From contig CAYSCH010000096.1 of the NCBI GenBank assembly GCA_964429355.1, positions 1 to 26,300 on the forward strand: 26,300 nucleotides of DNA, in the 5' to 3' direction. The notes below the pieces were generated by a model. It saw only the letters and a program-made list of their open reading frames with translations. It was not told the origin of the DNA and did not search any database. The DNA comes from JAAYAY01 sp964429355 (GTDB taxonomy: Bacteria > Planctomycetota > Planctomycetia > Pirellulales > Thermoguttaceae). This document shows, piece after piece, positions 7,301 through 15,044 of this stretch (its first letter is position 1; each line of letters begins with the position of its first letter). The translations under genes were made by a program, and so were the position numbers.

Positions 7301-8331
7301 AACACGCGTTGTTGCTCGGAGGCGGGCAGCCGAGCGTAGAGCGGCAAGACTTCGGTCCGGCGCCCCGCCCAACAGCCGGAGACCAGGCGGCCGCGGAGGG
7401 CCTTGGCCATGTCGTGGATGTGCCGCTCGGTGGGCATGAAGATCAGCACGTCGCCGGTCGAAGTCTCGCTGCCCAGTTCGTCGACGGCGTCGAGGACCGA
7501 ACGTTCCAGGTCGGGGTCGGTGTCGTCGTCATCTTCTCCGACCAGGGGCCGATATCGGAGTTCAACCGGGTAGTTGCGGCCCGAGACCTCGATCACCGGC
7601 GCCGATGCGGCCGCGGTGCGGAAGTGGCGGCTGAATCGCACGGAGTCGATCGTGGCCGAGGTGATGATCAGCTTGAGATCGCGCCGCTGAGTGAGGAGCC
7701 GCTTCAGGTAACCGATGAGGAAGTCGACGTTGAGGGAGCGTTCGTGGGCCTCGTCGAGGATGATCGTGTCGTACTGATTGAGGAACCGGTCGCCCTGCGT
7801 TTCGGCCAGGAGGATGCCGTCGGTCATGAGCTTGATGTAGGTATTGGGGCCGGTCTCGTCGGAAAAGCGGACCTTGTAGCCCACGTCGCGGCCGAGGGGC
7901 GTGCCGATCTCCTCGGCCACACGGGCGGCGATCGAACGGGCGGCAATCCGCCGCGGCTGGGTATGGCCGATCATGCCGGCCACGCCACGTCCGATGTCGA
8001 GGCAGATCTTGGGCAGTTGAGTCGACTTGCCCGACCCGGTTTCGCCCGAGACGACGACCACCTGGTGCTCGCGAATGGCTGCGGCGATTTGCTCGCGTTT
8101 GATGAGAACGGGCAGGTCGTCGCCGAACTCGATTCGGGGCACTGCCGCCGCCCGTCTCTTCCGTTGCTCGACGGAGCGGCTCAATTCTCCCACGAGCCGA
8201 TTGAAGTCACGGTCGATGGGCTTGCCCCGGTTCTGGCGGTCCCGGACGGCGCGCAGGCTCTGCCGCAGACGATACTGATCGACCAGCATTGCCTCGGCGA
8301 TTTCCGCGTCGATTTTGCCGAAGTCGCTCAC
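4348..8331 (-). CDS. hrpA: ATP-dependent RNA helicase HrpA (DEAH box)
   Basis: 1327 aa, close to the size of E. coli HrpA. Helicase motifs are complete: GETGSGKST (96-104, Walker A), DEAH (193-196), SAT (225-227) and QRAGRCGR (403-410). HA2 and OB-fold regions follow, and the second half is the DUF3418 region typical of HrpA. The role is ATP-driven RNA/ribonucleoprotein remodelling in the cytoplasm; in E. coli it is linked to mRNA processing and rescue of stalled ribosomes. The start is GTG at 8331: an in-frame TGA stands only 15 nt upstream, leaving no earlier ATG or GTG. The ribosome binding site is weak. Residues about 762-792 form a low-complexity Ser/Thr/Arg/Pro segment, where related proteins have a short linker before FFRRNQELLKRM; this may be an insertion or a local double frameshift. 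Confidence 0.95.
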   Translation of the reverse strand: MSDFGKIDAEIAEAMLVDQYRLRQSLRAVRDRQNRGKPIDRDFNRLVGELSRSVEQRKRRAAAVPRIEFGDDLPVLIKREQIAAAIREHQVVVVSGETGSGKSTQLPKICLDIGRGVAGMIGHTQPRRIAARSIAARVAEEIGTPLGRDVGYKVRFSDETGPNTYIKLMTDGILLAETQGDRFLNQYDTIILDEAHERSLNVDFLIGYLKRLLTQRRDLKLIITSATIDSVRFSRHFRTAAASAPVIEVSGRNYPVELRYRPLVGEDDDDTDPDLERSVLDAVDELGSETSTGDVLIFMPTERHIHDMAKALRGRLVSGCWAGRRTEVLPLYARLPASEQQRVFHPGTARRIIIATNVAESSLTVPGIRYVIDTGTARISRYSPRSKTQRLPIEPISQASADQRAGRCGRLGPGICIRLYDEADYDGRDRFTPPEILRSNLASVILQTKALNLGDIEKFPFLDPPKPNALKDGRQTLTELGALDDNGNLTELGRKLARMPVDPRIGRMILAAAEEGCLAEGLIIASVLEIRDPRERPVDKQQAADEAHARFAEGDSDFFACLKIWDFYHELKDKLSRNQLAKACRQNFLSYNRLREWLDVHRQLMQLSQEAGLQRNKRKDDYDAVHRAILTGLLANLGTRGGEGYEYNVAGGGKAFLWPGSVLVKKRPSWVMAAESVETTRRYLRTCAKIDPGWIEPLALHLVKRAYSEPHWQRETGSVAAFEKVTLFGLTIVARRRVAYGPVNPKHARELFIQHGLVEGDLECLADDQNTPPTSSHGRQGRAPSRASTSTPRFFRRNQELLKRMEQLQAKLRRHDVLLGDWARYEFYDSRIPDHVYDLPSLKQWLKEAERVKPDVLDMSESDIVREKPADDTRQFPDAMEFGKTAFPLEYRYEPGSDRDGITLRLSTDAVGTVEQPHLDWLVPGLVEAKVLALIKSLPKPIRRRLVPAPDTARRVVQDIQFGQGRFLETVAEKLTRIAGERIAVSEFQQDKLPPELRMNVRIETNQGEVLAEGRDLDLVRRQIGSLVSEKFTQTASSGWDRDGLTTWDLDYLPEEVDLKQAGITIKAYPALVDKGEGVSVRLFETPQAAAEQMRHGLRRLAVIAARRDLKAQVQWLPGLNQVLVYAAAVPEFSLKDQLAELIAELAFVAGQRVPRDKPGFERFLAEGRKRIAPAVQEMAGLIGPLFAEYHKARLAVEKTTSDRWAFATRDAAEQLDRLVGPRFLTEMPWTWLKHYPRYFKAIVMRLEKLRGGSESRDRASTDEIAAHTEVYLNRRRQNDETGRCEPELETYRWMLEEYRVSRFAQELGTSISVSAKKLQKQWELVQ

Positions 8332-8453
8332 CAGACCATCTCAGTTCGGGCGGCAGGGACGTGGGCCGGCACCAGATGCTGCTCGGGCGATTTGGTCCAC
8401 TCCGCCTGGTCGCTGATCCTTCGATGCCACACCGCACCGGTGGAGATCAGCAT
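8328..8453 (-). CDS. Possible 41-aa leader peptide overlapping the hrpA start
   Basis: The frame runs from ATG 8453 (MLISTGAVWHRR...) to a TGA whose bases overlap the hrpA GTG start (GTGA). This arrangement usually means translational coupling. It has no recognised domain. Its start lies 5 nt from a perfect palindrome, and a GAAGGG motif about 12 nt upstream could serve as ribosome binding site, though the spacing is long and it falls inside the palindrome loop. Open frames of 41 codons arise often by chance at this GC content, so the overlap is the only real argument. Confidence 0.25.
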   Translation of the reverse strand: MLISTGAVWHRRISDQAEWTKSPEQHLVPAHVPAARTEMVW

Positions 8454-8457
8454 AGAA

Positions 8458-8481
8458 TTGGTAAACCCTTCAGTTTACCAA
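8458..8481. promoter_or_regulatory. Perfect palindrome upstream of hrpA, operator-like
   Basis: TTGGTAAAC (8458-8466), a 6-nt spacer CCTTCA, then GTTTACCAA (8473-8481). The arms are perfect 9-bp reverse complements. The AT-rich arms stand out from the GC-rich surroundings and lie 127 nt before the hrpA start. This shape fits a dimeric repressor operator or an RNA hairpin in the hrpA leader. I cannot name the regulator. Confidence 0.55.
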
Positions 8482-8672
8482 AGCCTTAAAATGGGTTCGA
8501 TGGGAGGCGAGCCGGGCTGCCGGGCGATATATGGCGGCAGGGCGGCCTTCCGTCCGTGACAACACGTTCGTGCAAGTTGTCTCTATGCGAGCGGTTTTCA
8601 GGCTAGGTCCATCCTGGATTCGCCTCGCAACTTCCGCGAAACCAAGCCGGCAGGCGAATCCTCCAGCCTGAT

Positions 8673-8703
8673 TTGCCATTAAATAGAGGGGGTTGCTATT
8701 AAA
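8673..8703 (+). repeat. Direct repeat TTGCYATTAAA with a 20-bp period
   Basis: TTGCCATTAAA (8673-8683) and TTGCTATTAAA (8693-8703) differ at one base and start exactly 20 bp apart, about two helical turns. They lie just upstream of the candidate promoter of the sigma factor gene, in the spot where an activator could bind. The function is inferred from position only. Confidence 0.35.
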
Positions 8704-8760
8704 CCGTTCGTGGAATCGCCGAATCGACCCAAATCCATCGCGGAACCTTTCGTTTCCACC

Positions 8761-8789
8761 TTGAATTTGGCCGAATGTCTGTTTAGATA
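8761..8789 (+). promoter_or_regulatory. Candidate promoter for the sigma factor/kinase operon
   Basis: TTGAAT (8761-8766) and TAGATA (8784-8789), separated by 17 bp, resemble a housekeeping -35/-10 pair. Transcription would begin near 8796, giving an untranslated leader of about 130 nt. The match is moderate, and an autoregulated ECF-type promoter elsewhere in 8460-8920 is equally possible. Confidence 0.35.
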
Positions 8790-8832
8790 GGGGAAGCTTG
8801 CGTTTGCGCTGGCGGTGCCGTGGTCGGAAGGT

Positions 8833-8849
8833 CCCTACAAAACGTAGGG
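8833..8849 (+). other. Leader hairpin upstream of the sigma factor
   Basis: CCCTAC (8833-8838) pairs with GTAGGG (8844-8849) across a 5-nt loop, AAAAC. It falls in the presumed untranslated leader about 75 nt before the start codon. Together with the palindrome, direct repeat and promoter it is all I can see in the roughly 470-bp noncoding stretch from 8454 to 8923. Confidence 0.3.
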
Positions 8850-8923
8850 GGCGCCCTCGGCCCTGGATGTGCTCACTCGGTGGTTTTTTGGCGGCCCAAA
8901 AAGTCGGTACGGGGTACGGATGT

Positions 8924-9553
8924 ATGTCTTCAGGTGCGGATGACCGCCGGAACCCGGGAACAATCTCCTCCTGCCTCCTGCACCAGGTGCAGGAGAACCG
9001 CCCCGACGGCTGGAACCAGGTCGTGCAGCTCTACGCGCCTCTGGTTTACTACTGGTGCGTGCGCGAGGGGCTGCAGCCGGCGGACGCGGAGGACATTGTG
9101 CAAGAGGTTTTCCGCACCGTTGCCGATCGCGTCGGCCAGTTCGTCCGGACCGGCACCAACGGTTCCTTTCGTGGTTGGTTGCGCACGATCGTCCGAAACA
9201 AGATAGGCAACTTCCTCAAGCAAACCCATCGCCGCATCCAATGCGAAAAGGACTTCTGCGAGGAGAAGAGACCGGACAGCGAGTGTGCCGCGGAATTGTC
9301 TGGCCTCCATGAGAACCCTGGGCACTCGGCTGAAACGCAACTCCTCTACCTGCAGGTCTTGGACATGATTCGGACTGAGTTCGAGGAACAAACCTGGCGT
9401 GCCTTCTGGCGCGTCGTAGCCGACGGCGCGCCTCCGAAACACGTCGCCGGCGAGATGGGAATCTCGCTCAATGCGGTCTATCTGGCAAAGTCCCGGGTGC
9501 TTCGCCGAGCACGCGATGAAATGAGCTGTCATGCAACGGTGCCCCACTCGTGA
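8924..9553 (+). CDS. ECF-type RNA polymerase sigma factor
   Basis: 209 aa from ATG 8924. Region 2 spans about residues 30-100, with DAEDIVQEVFRTVADRV at 54-70 and the GSFRGWLRTIVRNKIGNFL segment following. Region 4 lies at about 145-200, with its helix-turn-helix in HVAGEMGISLNAVYLAKSRV. Sequence and context match the planctomycete ECF groups encoded next to Ser/Thr kinases. It would direct RNA polymerase to a specific regulon. The gene overlaps the following kinase gene by 23 nt, so the two are surely co-transcribed and likely translationally coupled. A longer frame open from 8798 adds Arg-rich residues unlike the family, so the later start is preferred; the ribosome binding site there is weak. 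Confidence 0.9.
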   Translation: MSSGADDRRNPGTISSCLLHQVQENRPDGWNQVVQLYAPLVYYWCVREGLQPADAEDIVQEVFRTVADRVGQFVRTGTNGSFRGWLRTIVRNKIGNFLKQTHRRIQCEKDFCEEKRPDSECAAELSGLHENPGHSAETQLLYLQVLDMIRTEFEEQTWRAFWRVVADGAPPKHVAGEMGISLNAVYLAKSRVLRRARDEMSCHATVPHS

Positions 9554-12500
9554 TGAACTCCGCAGTTTTGCCGCGGGCACCCTCGCGGAAGTGGCTGCGA
9601 CCGCTATCGGCCAGCATCTTGGCCAGTGCATGGCCTGCCTGAACACACTCGAACAGATCGACACGCAAACGGATCCTTTTGTCAGCGATCTGCAGAATTC
9701 GCTGCATCACAGACCCTTGAGCGAGGATCAGTGCTCGCGCGCCGTGAGTCGTGGTTTCGCTGCGTCCGCATCAGCCCCTGGCCAGCCCAGCGGGCCCGAC
9801 AACGATCGGCCGACTGGGGCACTTTCGTCGTCTGAAATCGTGCCGACGGAACCGGCGGGACCTTCGGTCCGCTGCCTTCAGTGCCGCACCCGCTTCGAGC
9901 TGCCGGCCGCGCCGCTCGAGGAATGCTCATGCCCCGAATGTGGTGAGCATCTTGCCTTGGCAGCCGAAGCGCCCCTGCAAGATGGCGAACGAACGATCGG
10001 CCCCTTCGAGATCATGGATCGGCTCGGTCAAGGCAGCTTCGGCACCGTTTGGAAGGCGCGCGATACGCGGTTGAACCGAATCGTCGCTGTGAAAGTCGTT
10101 CGAAGCGGATTGCCAGAGCAGATCGAGCCCCTTCTGCACGAGGCCCGAACGGCGGCGATTGTCAAGCATCCGTCAATCGTCAGCATCCATGAAGTGGGCC
10201 GTCAGAACAATATCTTCTACGTGGTCAGCGACTACATCGACGGACATAACCTCGCCACGTGGCTCGATGGGCAGTCGGTGCCCCCGCGCGAAGCGGCCCA
10301 GATCACCTGTATCCTCGCCGACGCCCTCCAGGCGGCCCACCAGTCCGGCGTAATCCACCGCGACCTGAAACCCGGCAATATTCTCATGGACCGATCGGGT
10401 CGGCCCTATATCACCGACTTTGGCCTGGCCAAGGACAGCCTCGGCGCCGCCACGATTGCCGTCGATGGGCATCTCCTCGGCACACCCACCTACATGTCTC
10501 CCGAGCAGGCTCGCGGACAAGGCACCAGGGCCGACGCACGCAGCGATATCTACTCCCTCGGAGTGATCCTCTACGAGATGCTTGCAGGCCGCGCCCCGTT
10601 TCAAGGCGACCTCCGCATGGTCGTGTCGCAGATTCTCTTCGAGGATCCGCCGTCCTTGGCAAGGCTCGTTGAGCGGCTCCCCCGCGACCTGGAAACGATC
10701 GCGTTCAAATGCCTGGAAAAGCAACCGGCGCACAGGTACCAGTCGGCCGGGGATCTGGCCGACGATCTGCGCCGATACCTTGACGGTCGTCCGATCAAGG
10801 CCCGGCCCGTCGGATGGGCAGGCTCCACCTGGCGATGGTGTAAGCGACGACCCGCCACGGCGATGCTTCTGGCCGCGCTGGCTGTCGTCACAACGCTCGC
10901 ATTCACGGCGCTCACCATCACGGAGCTGCAGACCCTTGCGGCCCTGCGCACGATTCAAGAGCAATCGTACTTCGAACGAATTTCCACGGCGTCGGGGAAA
11001 TGGCTGGCCAACGAGCCTCGCAACGGCCTGGCGGTCTTGGAAGGCTGCCCGCCCGAAATGCGGCGGTTCGAGTGGCAGTACCTCTACGGCTTGCTTGATT
11101 CTCCCGAGATCACCATTCCCAACGTTAACGTATTTGCTTTCAGCCCGGACGGGAAGGAGATAGGCACCGATTGCTCTACATACCCGGGGCTGCGGTTCTT
11201 CAATTGCCGGACTGGCCAATCAACCCGCTACATTCTCGCTGGCCAAGCCTGGACACGCAGCCTGGAGTACTCCGCCGACGGCCAGATGCTGTTGACGGAT
11301 AATCTACCGGACGGCTTGATTTGCTTGCGCAGCGCTGCCGACGGCCAACTGATTCGCACCTTTCCTGGTCATGAGCGAACCATAGTCCGCGCACATTTCA
11401 GCGCCGACGGCAGCCGGATCATCTCTTGGGGCCGCGACAACGCCGTGCGAGTCTGGGAATCTGCAACCGCGAAACCCGTTACCACCATCGACCTTCGCAA
11501 CCGCCGGCTCCGCTGGGTCGCTGTCTCGCCTGTGGAGAACCGTGTGGCCCTCGCCTCGGGGCGCGCCGCAGCCAGTTCCCTGACGATCTGGGATTCGACC
11601 ACGGGCACAATGCTCGAAGAGATTCCCACCGCCGGGCGAGCGACAACAGGCCTGGCCTACTCGCCCGACGGCCAGACCCTGGTAGCAGCCGAACCTGGAG
11701 GCGCTGTTCGCTTCTGGCAACTCAACCCTCCTCGTCTGGGCCTGGTCATCGCCGGCCCGGTCAGTGACTATCCGCGATTGGTATTTGACCCTGAAGGAAA
11801 GCGAATTGCCGCCGAGACGCCCGACGGCACGATCCGTATCTGGGACACTGCCAATGGCAGGGAACTCCGTGCCCTCCGAGGAAACGACCCACCATGTATC
11901 TTTCTGCAATTCAGTCGCGACGGACAGCGTCTGGCGGCCAGCGGTGAGGATCACGTCCTCCACGTATGGGAGACAACAACCCAGCAGGGCACGACGACCT
12001 TGTGTGGAGGAACAGCAGCGGTCGTCGATCTCGCGTTCGGTCCCCAAGGGGAGTCCCTTGCGGCCGTTTTCAAGGATGGCGCGGTCGGTGTATGGTCCAT
12101 TTCGTCCAGCACGAGGCTGTGGGGCCTCCCGGCCAAGCAATGTCAGGCCACTGCGTTGGACTATTCGGCCGACGGACGTCATTTGGCCGTCGCTTGCAGT
12201 GATGCGGCTGTGCGAATCCTGAATGCGTCCACAGGAGAACTTGCGTTTCGCTTTCAGGAACACAAGAAACCCGTCCGTGCCGTAGCCTTCAGCCCCGACG
12301 GTACCCAGGTCGCCTCCGCCGGCGGCGGTGGCCGGGTACTCGTCTGGGAAGCGGCGACTGGCAGAATCCTTCACTCATTCTCAATCGAAACGAACGAGGT
12401 GCGGGCCCTGGCATTCCATCCGGATGGAAACCGGCTGGCAGCCGGCACGGGCGACCAGATGGCGGTCGTCTGGGACCTGCCAAGCAGCAAGATCGCCTGG

Positions 12501-12908
12501 CAGTCCAGCTTTCCCGACCGGCCGGTGTGGGACCTGGCGTGGAGCCCCGATCGCCGGACCCTTGCCGTCAGTTACCGTGATGGTCGCGTACTGCTGCACG
12601 ATACCGTCGCCGCCACTCATGGTTCCGCGATGGGAATTCCCGCTCAGCAATTCCCGGTCCACGTGGCCTTCTCACCAGGCGGCGATCGGATCGCCATCGC
12701 CGCCGCCCAGGTAGGTTTGACCTTTTGGGAGGCACCGATGGGCAGGCATGTCCTCGATTTTTGCCGTAGCTCGACCGTTACCGGTGCCGTCGCCTTCGAC
12801 CCGACCGGACAAATGCTGGCCAACGGCCAAACCGACGGCACCATCATCCTGTGGCTTGCCGCCGCTCCCAAGACCAGCCAGGCCGCACAAACCACCCACT
12901 CGGACTAG
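9531..12908 (+). CDS. Ser/Thr protein kinase with anti-sigma-like zinc motif and WD40 domain
   Basis: 1125 aa. The N-terminus has C4 and H29-x3-C33-x2-C36 (HLGQCMAC), the pattern of zinc-binding anti-sigma domains. A zinc ribbon follows (C115-x2-C118 and C134-x2-C137). The Hanks-type kinase domain spans about 157-420: GQGSFGTV (166-173), catalytic-site Lys188, HRDLKPGN (276-283) and DFG (296-298), then the activation segment ending GTPTYMSPE; all key residues are intact. One membrane helix lies at about 443-463. Residues about 520-1115 hold 14 WD40-like repeats, recognisable by recurring F/Y-S-x-D-G-x-x-L/I/V motifs, enough for two seven-bladed propellers outside the cytoplasmic membrane. The gene overlaps the sigma factor gene. 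The likely role is sensing by the propeller and control of the sigma factor by kinase and zinc domain; the architecture is seen, the signalling route is inferred. Confidence 0.93.
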   Translation: MQRCPTRDELRSFAAGTLAEVAATAIGQHLGQCMACLNTLEQIDTQTDPFVSDLQNSLHHRPLSEDQCSRAVSRGFAASASAPGQPSGPDNDRPTGALSSSEIVPTEPAGPSVRCLQCRTRFELPAAPLEECSCPECGEHLALAAEAPLQDGERTIGPFEIMDRLGQGSFGTVWKARDTRLNRIVAVKVVRSGLPEQIEPLLHEARTAAIVKHPSIVSIHEVGRQNNIFYVVSDYIDGHNLATWLDGQSVPPREAAQITCILADALQAAHQSGVIHRDLKPGNILMDRSGRPYITDFGLAKDSLGAATIAVDGHLLGTPTYMSPEQARGQGTRADARSDIYSLGVILYEMLAGRAPFQGDLRMVVSQILFEDPPSLARLVERLPRDLETIAFKCLEKQPAHRYQSAGDLADDLRRYLDGRPIKARPVGWAGSTWRWCKRRPATAMLLAALAVVTTLAFTALTITELQTLAALRTIQEQSYFERISTASGKWLANEPRNGLAVLEGCPPEMRRFEWQYLYGLLDSPEITIPNVNVFAFSPDGKEIGTDCSTYPGLRFFNCRTGQSTRYILAGQAWTRSLEYSADGQMLLTDNLPDGLICLRSAADGQLIRTFPGHERTIVRAHFSADGSRIISWGRDNAVRVWESATAKPVTTIDLRNRRLRWVAVSPVENRVALASGRAAASSLTIWDSTTGTMLEEIPTAGRATTGLAYSPDGQTLVAAEPGGAVRFWQLNPPRLGLVIAGPVSDYPRLVFDPEGKRIAAETPDGTIRIWDTANGRELRALRGNDPPCIFLQFSRDGQRLAASGEDHVLHVWETTTQQGTTTLCGGTAAVVDLAFGPQGESLAAVFKDGAVGVWSISSSTRLWGLPAKQCQATALDYSADGRHLAVACSDAAVRILNASTGELAFRFQEHKKPVRAVAFSPDGTQVASAGGGGRVLVWEAATGRILHSFSIETNEVRALAFHPDGNRLAAGTGDQMAVVWDLPSSKIAWQSSFPDRPVWDLAWSPDRRTLAVSYRDGRVLLHDTVAATHGSAMGIPAQQFPVHVAFSPGGDRIAIAAAQVGLTFWEAPMGRHVLDFCRSSTVTGAVAFDPTGQMLANGQTDGTIILWLAAAPKTSQAAQTTHSD

Positions 12909-13240
12909 AACCCTATCCACGAGAGGTAGTCCCGCAGACCCCAGTGGGTCAGAATCGACCGGCTCGCTGTTCGAGGCAAAATTGCTGACAGGTTCCGGAA
13001 ATCTTGATAGTGAAGTGTCGCTGTCGCTCCCGAGTGACAGTCTCGCCAACCAGTGGGGGCAGCTGGTTGGCGTTTTTTTCGCACTGGGCGGCCAGAGCGC
13101 AAGACGTCGCCTGCAACGGTGGGGTGGCTTCTGCAGGTCGGATGTTGGGGAGCCTTTCGCCATTGTCAAACGGCGACTTGCAGCGAAGCGATCGGCGTGG
13201 CGGCTCCCCAGCAGTCAGACTCCTTCTTGGGCAAACACGG
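12909..13240. other. Noncoding stretch after the kinase gene
   Basis: 332 bp between the kinase stop and the next small gene. It contains a short hairpin, CTGTC (13021-13025) with GACAG (13036-13040), directly followed by a strong intrinsic terminator. The distance from the kinase stop to the terminator (about 135 nt) is long for a plain 3' end, so a processed 3' RNA or a small independent RNA is possible. No promoter for such an RNA is evident. Confidence 0.4.
13044..13079 (+). terminator. Strong intrinsic terminator of the sigma factor/kinase operon
   Basis: CGCCAACCAG (13044-13053) is the exact reverse complement of CTGGTTGGCG (13063-13072). The 9-nt loop is G-rich, and seven Ts follow at 13073-13079. 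This is a textbook Rho-independent terminator on the plus strand, ending transcription that comes from the sigma factor and kinase genes. Confidence 0.93.
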
Positions 13241-13519
13241 ATGACGAGTGCCAGCGATCACAACCCCGTCGTCGGGATGACCAAGGGCGAGGTCCTCAGG
13301 TGCCTCGGGGTTCCTGACCAGGCCGAATCGTTCCCGATTGACTCCTGCGACTTCTCCGTGTGGATCTACCGCGATGCAGACTCCGGCCAGATCGTCTGGT
13401 TTGGCCCGGATCAGACAGTGCGGATGACAGCCCAGTACGGCGGTGCCAGCACAACGGTCGTATCGCAAGGCAACTTCGGTCTGGACGGCTCGCTGTCATT
13501 CGACCGCGAGCCGCCCTGA
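13241..13519 (+). CDS. Small protein with BamE/SmpA-like motif
   Basis: 92 aa from ATG 13241. The part reading VVGMTKGEVLRCLGVPDQ resembles the start of the BamE/SmpA fold (G-M-T-x-x-E-V-x-x-x-L-G-x-P), followed by WIYRDADSGQIVWF, a two-strand pattern common in such proteins. There is no signal peptide or lipobox at this start. The same frame is open upstream to 13004 with another Met at 13142, but that part overlaps the terminator region and looks noncoding. No clear ribosome binding site was found, which lowers confidence. It sits alone, convergent with the next gene, 70 bp away. Function unknown. Confidence 0.5.
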   Translation: MTSASDHNPVVGMTKGEVLRCLGVPDQAESFPIDSCDFSVWIYRDADSGQIVWFGPDQTVRMTAQYGGASTTVVSQGNFGLDGSLSFDREPP

Positions 13520-13589
13520 ACTTGGGAATTCGCCAAGGTCTCCCTTCCGCACGTCAAAGCGGCGGGCCGAGCCTTTCAGCGGCGACCGC

Positions 13590-14897
13590 TCACACGACCT
13601 CCCAGCCGGCGCGATACGCCTTGTTAATGAGTTTGTCGGCCTCGGGGCAATTGGTTGCCTTGAGGGTTTGGGCGTCCCACTCCAGCTTCTTGCCGAGCCG
13701 GTACGCCACGGTTCCCAACAACACCGCCTCGGTCAGGGCCCCGGAGTAATCGAAATTGCAGGTCGTCGGCGAACCGTCTTTGCAGGCCTTGATCCACTCG
13801 GCGTGATGCCCGATCGAAGGTGGAATCGTCTGCGCCGGCGGCTGAAAACTGGCGTACTTGTCGGCCGGGAACAAGCGGTACGTGCCGTAATCGGCGAACA
13901 TCTTGCCCTCGCTGCCGACGAACATCACGCCGCTTCCAGGCACCCGCTGGCCCGCGACTTCCTTGGGGATCATGTCGCCGTCATACCAGGTGAGCTTCAG
14001 CGCCGGCAACCCGTCGCGCTCGGGATAATCGTAGCGCACGATCAATCCCAGCGGGCAGGTCTCCGGATGAACTTCCGGTCCTTCCGCTTCGCAGGTGGTC
14101 GGATGTCGCAACTTGAGCGCCCAATAGGGAAGGTCCATGTAGTGGCACGCCATGTCGCCGAGTGTGCCGGTGCCAAAATCCCACCAGCGGCGCCACTGCG
14201 CCGGATGATAACGGCCTTCCGCGTAGGGGCGCTCCGGTGCCGGGCCCAGCCAGAGATTCCAGTCGAGATACGCCGGAGGTTCCTGAACTTCCGTCGGGCG
14301 ATCGCCGCCGCCCCAGCCTTTGCCGACCCAAACGTGAACCTCCGTCACGTCGCCGATGGCCCCCGACTGGATGATCTCCACAACTCGCCGATAGTTGTCC
14401 TCCGCGTGAATCTGCGTACCCAACTGGGTTGCCAGCCCGCGCTTCTTCGCCTCCTCTGCCAGTAGCCGCGATTCGAAAACCGTGTGGGTCAGCGGTTTCT
14501 CGCAATAGACGTGGAGTCCGGCCCGGATCGCCCGGATTGATGCGGGGGCGTGATGATGATCGGCCGTAGCCACCGTCACCGCGTCAAGCTTTCCCGCTTC
14601 TTTCTCGAACATCTCGCGGTAGTCGCGATAGAGCCGGGCATTCGGGAACTTCTGGGCTGCGGCATCCAGGTATCTCTTGTCCACGTCGCAGAGGGCCACC
14701 AGGTTCTCACCTTGCATGGCATTGACACTGGCCTCGGCTCGGTTGGCCGTCCCCACGCAGGCCACGTTGAGCTTCTCATTGGGCGACTTCGACTCCTGGG
14801 CAGCCAACCCACTCCACACTCCTGAAGAAAGCACGGCCGCGCCGGCACCGGTCACACGAAGGAAATTACGGCGATTGACACGAGTTTCGTTCTGCAT
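13590..14897 (-). CDS. Tat-exported Gfo/Idh/MocA family oxidoreductase
   Basis: 435 aa. The N-terminus carries a twin-arginine signal (NRRNFLRVTGAGAAVL, Arg9-Arg10), so the folded protein is exported. A Rossmann region follows from about residue 43 (LNVACVGTANRAEA; the glycine motif is less regular than usual), then DHHHAPAS (113-120) and the family's cofactor/substrate motif CEKPL (132-136). The C-terminal half is the alpha/beta substrate domain with WWDFGTGTLGDMACHYMD. Relatives are NAD(P)-dependent sugar or inositol dehydrogenases; many planctomycete versions are exported and uncharacterised. Length is normal. It is transcribed alone here, with 147 bp separating it from nadB on the same strand. 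The substrate cannot be deduced. It differs clearly from the second member of the family at 24714. Confidence 0.92.
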   Translation of the reverse strand: MQNETRVNRRNFLRVTGAGAAVLSSGVWSGLAAQESKSPNEKLNVACVGTANRAEASVNAMQGENLVALCDVDKRYLDAAAQKFPNARLYRDYREMFEKEAGKLDAVTVATADHHHAPASIRAIRAGLHVYCEKPLTHTVFESRLLAEEAKKRGLATQLGTQIHAEDNYRRVVEIIQSGAIGDVTEVHVWVGKGWGGGDRPTEVQEPPAYLDWNLWLGPAPERPYAEGRYHPAQWRRWWDFGTGTLGDMACHYMDLPYWALKLRHPTTCEAEGPEVHPETCPLGLIVRYDYPERDGLPALKLTWYDGDMIPKEVAGQRVPGSGVMFVGSEGKMFADYGTYRLFPADKYASFQPPAQTIPPSIGHHAEWIKACKDGSPTTCNFDYSGALTEAVLLGTVAYRLGKKLEWDAQTLKATNCPEADKLINKAYRAGWEVV

Positions 14898-15044
14898 TGC
14901 TAGGTTTCCCGATCAAGACGATTCAGAAGAAGGCACACCCCCCGGCTCATGGGGCCGAGACACTTCAGATCATAAACAACCCTCCGGCGCGATGCAAACG
15001 TCACATTCCCAGCGGCCGTCCCGGCGGCCGCCGGTATTCAGAGC

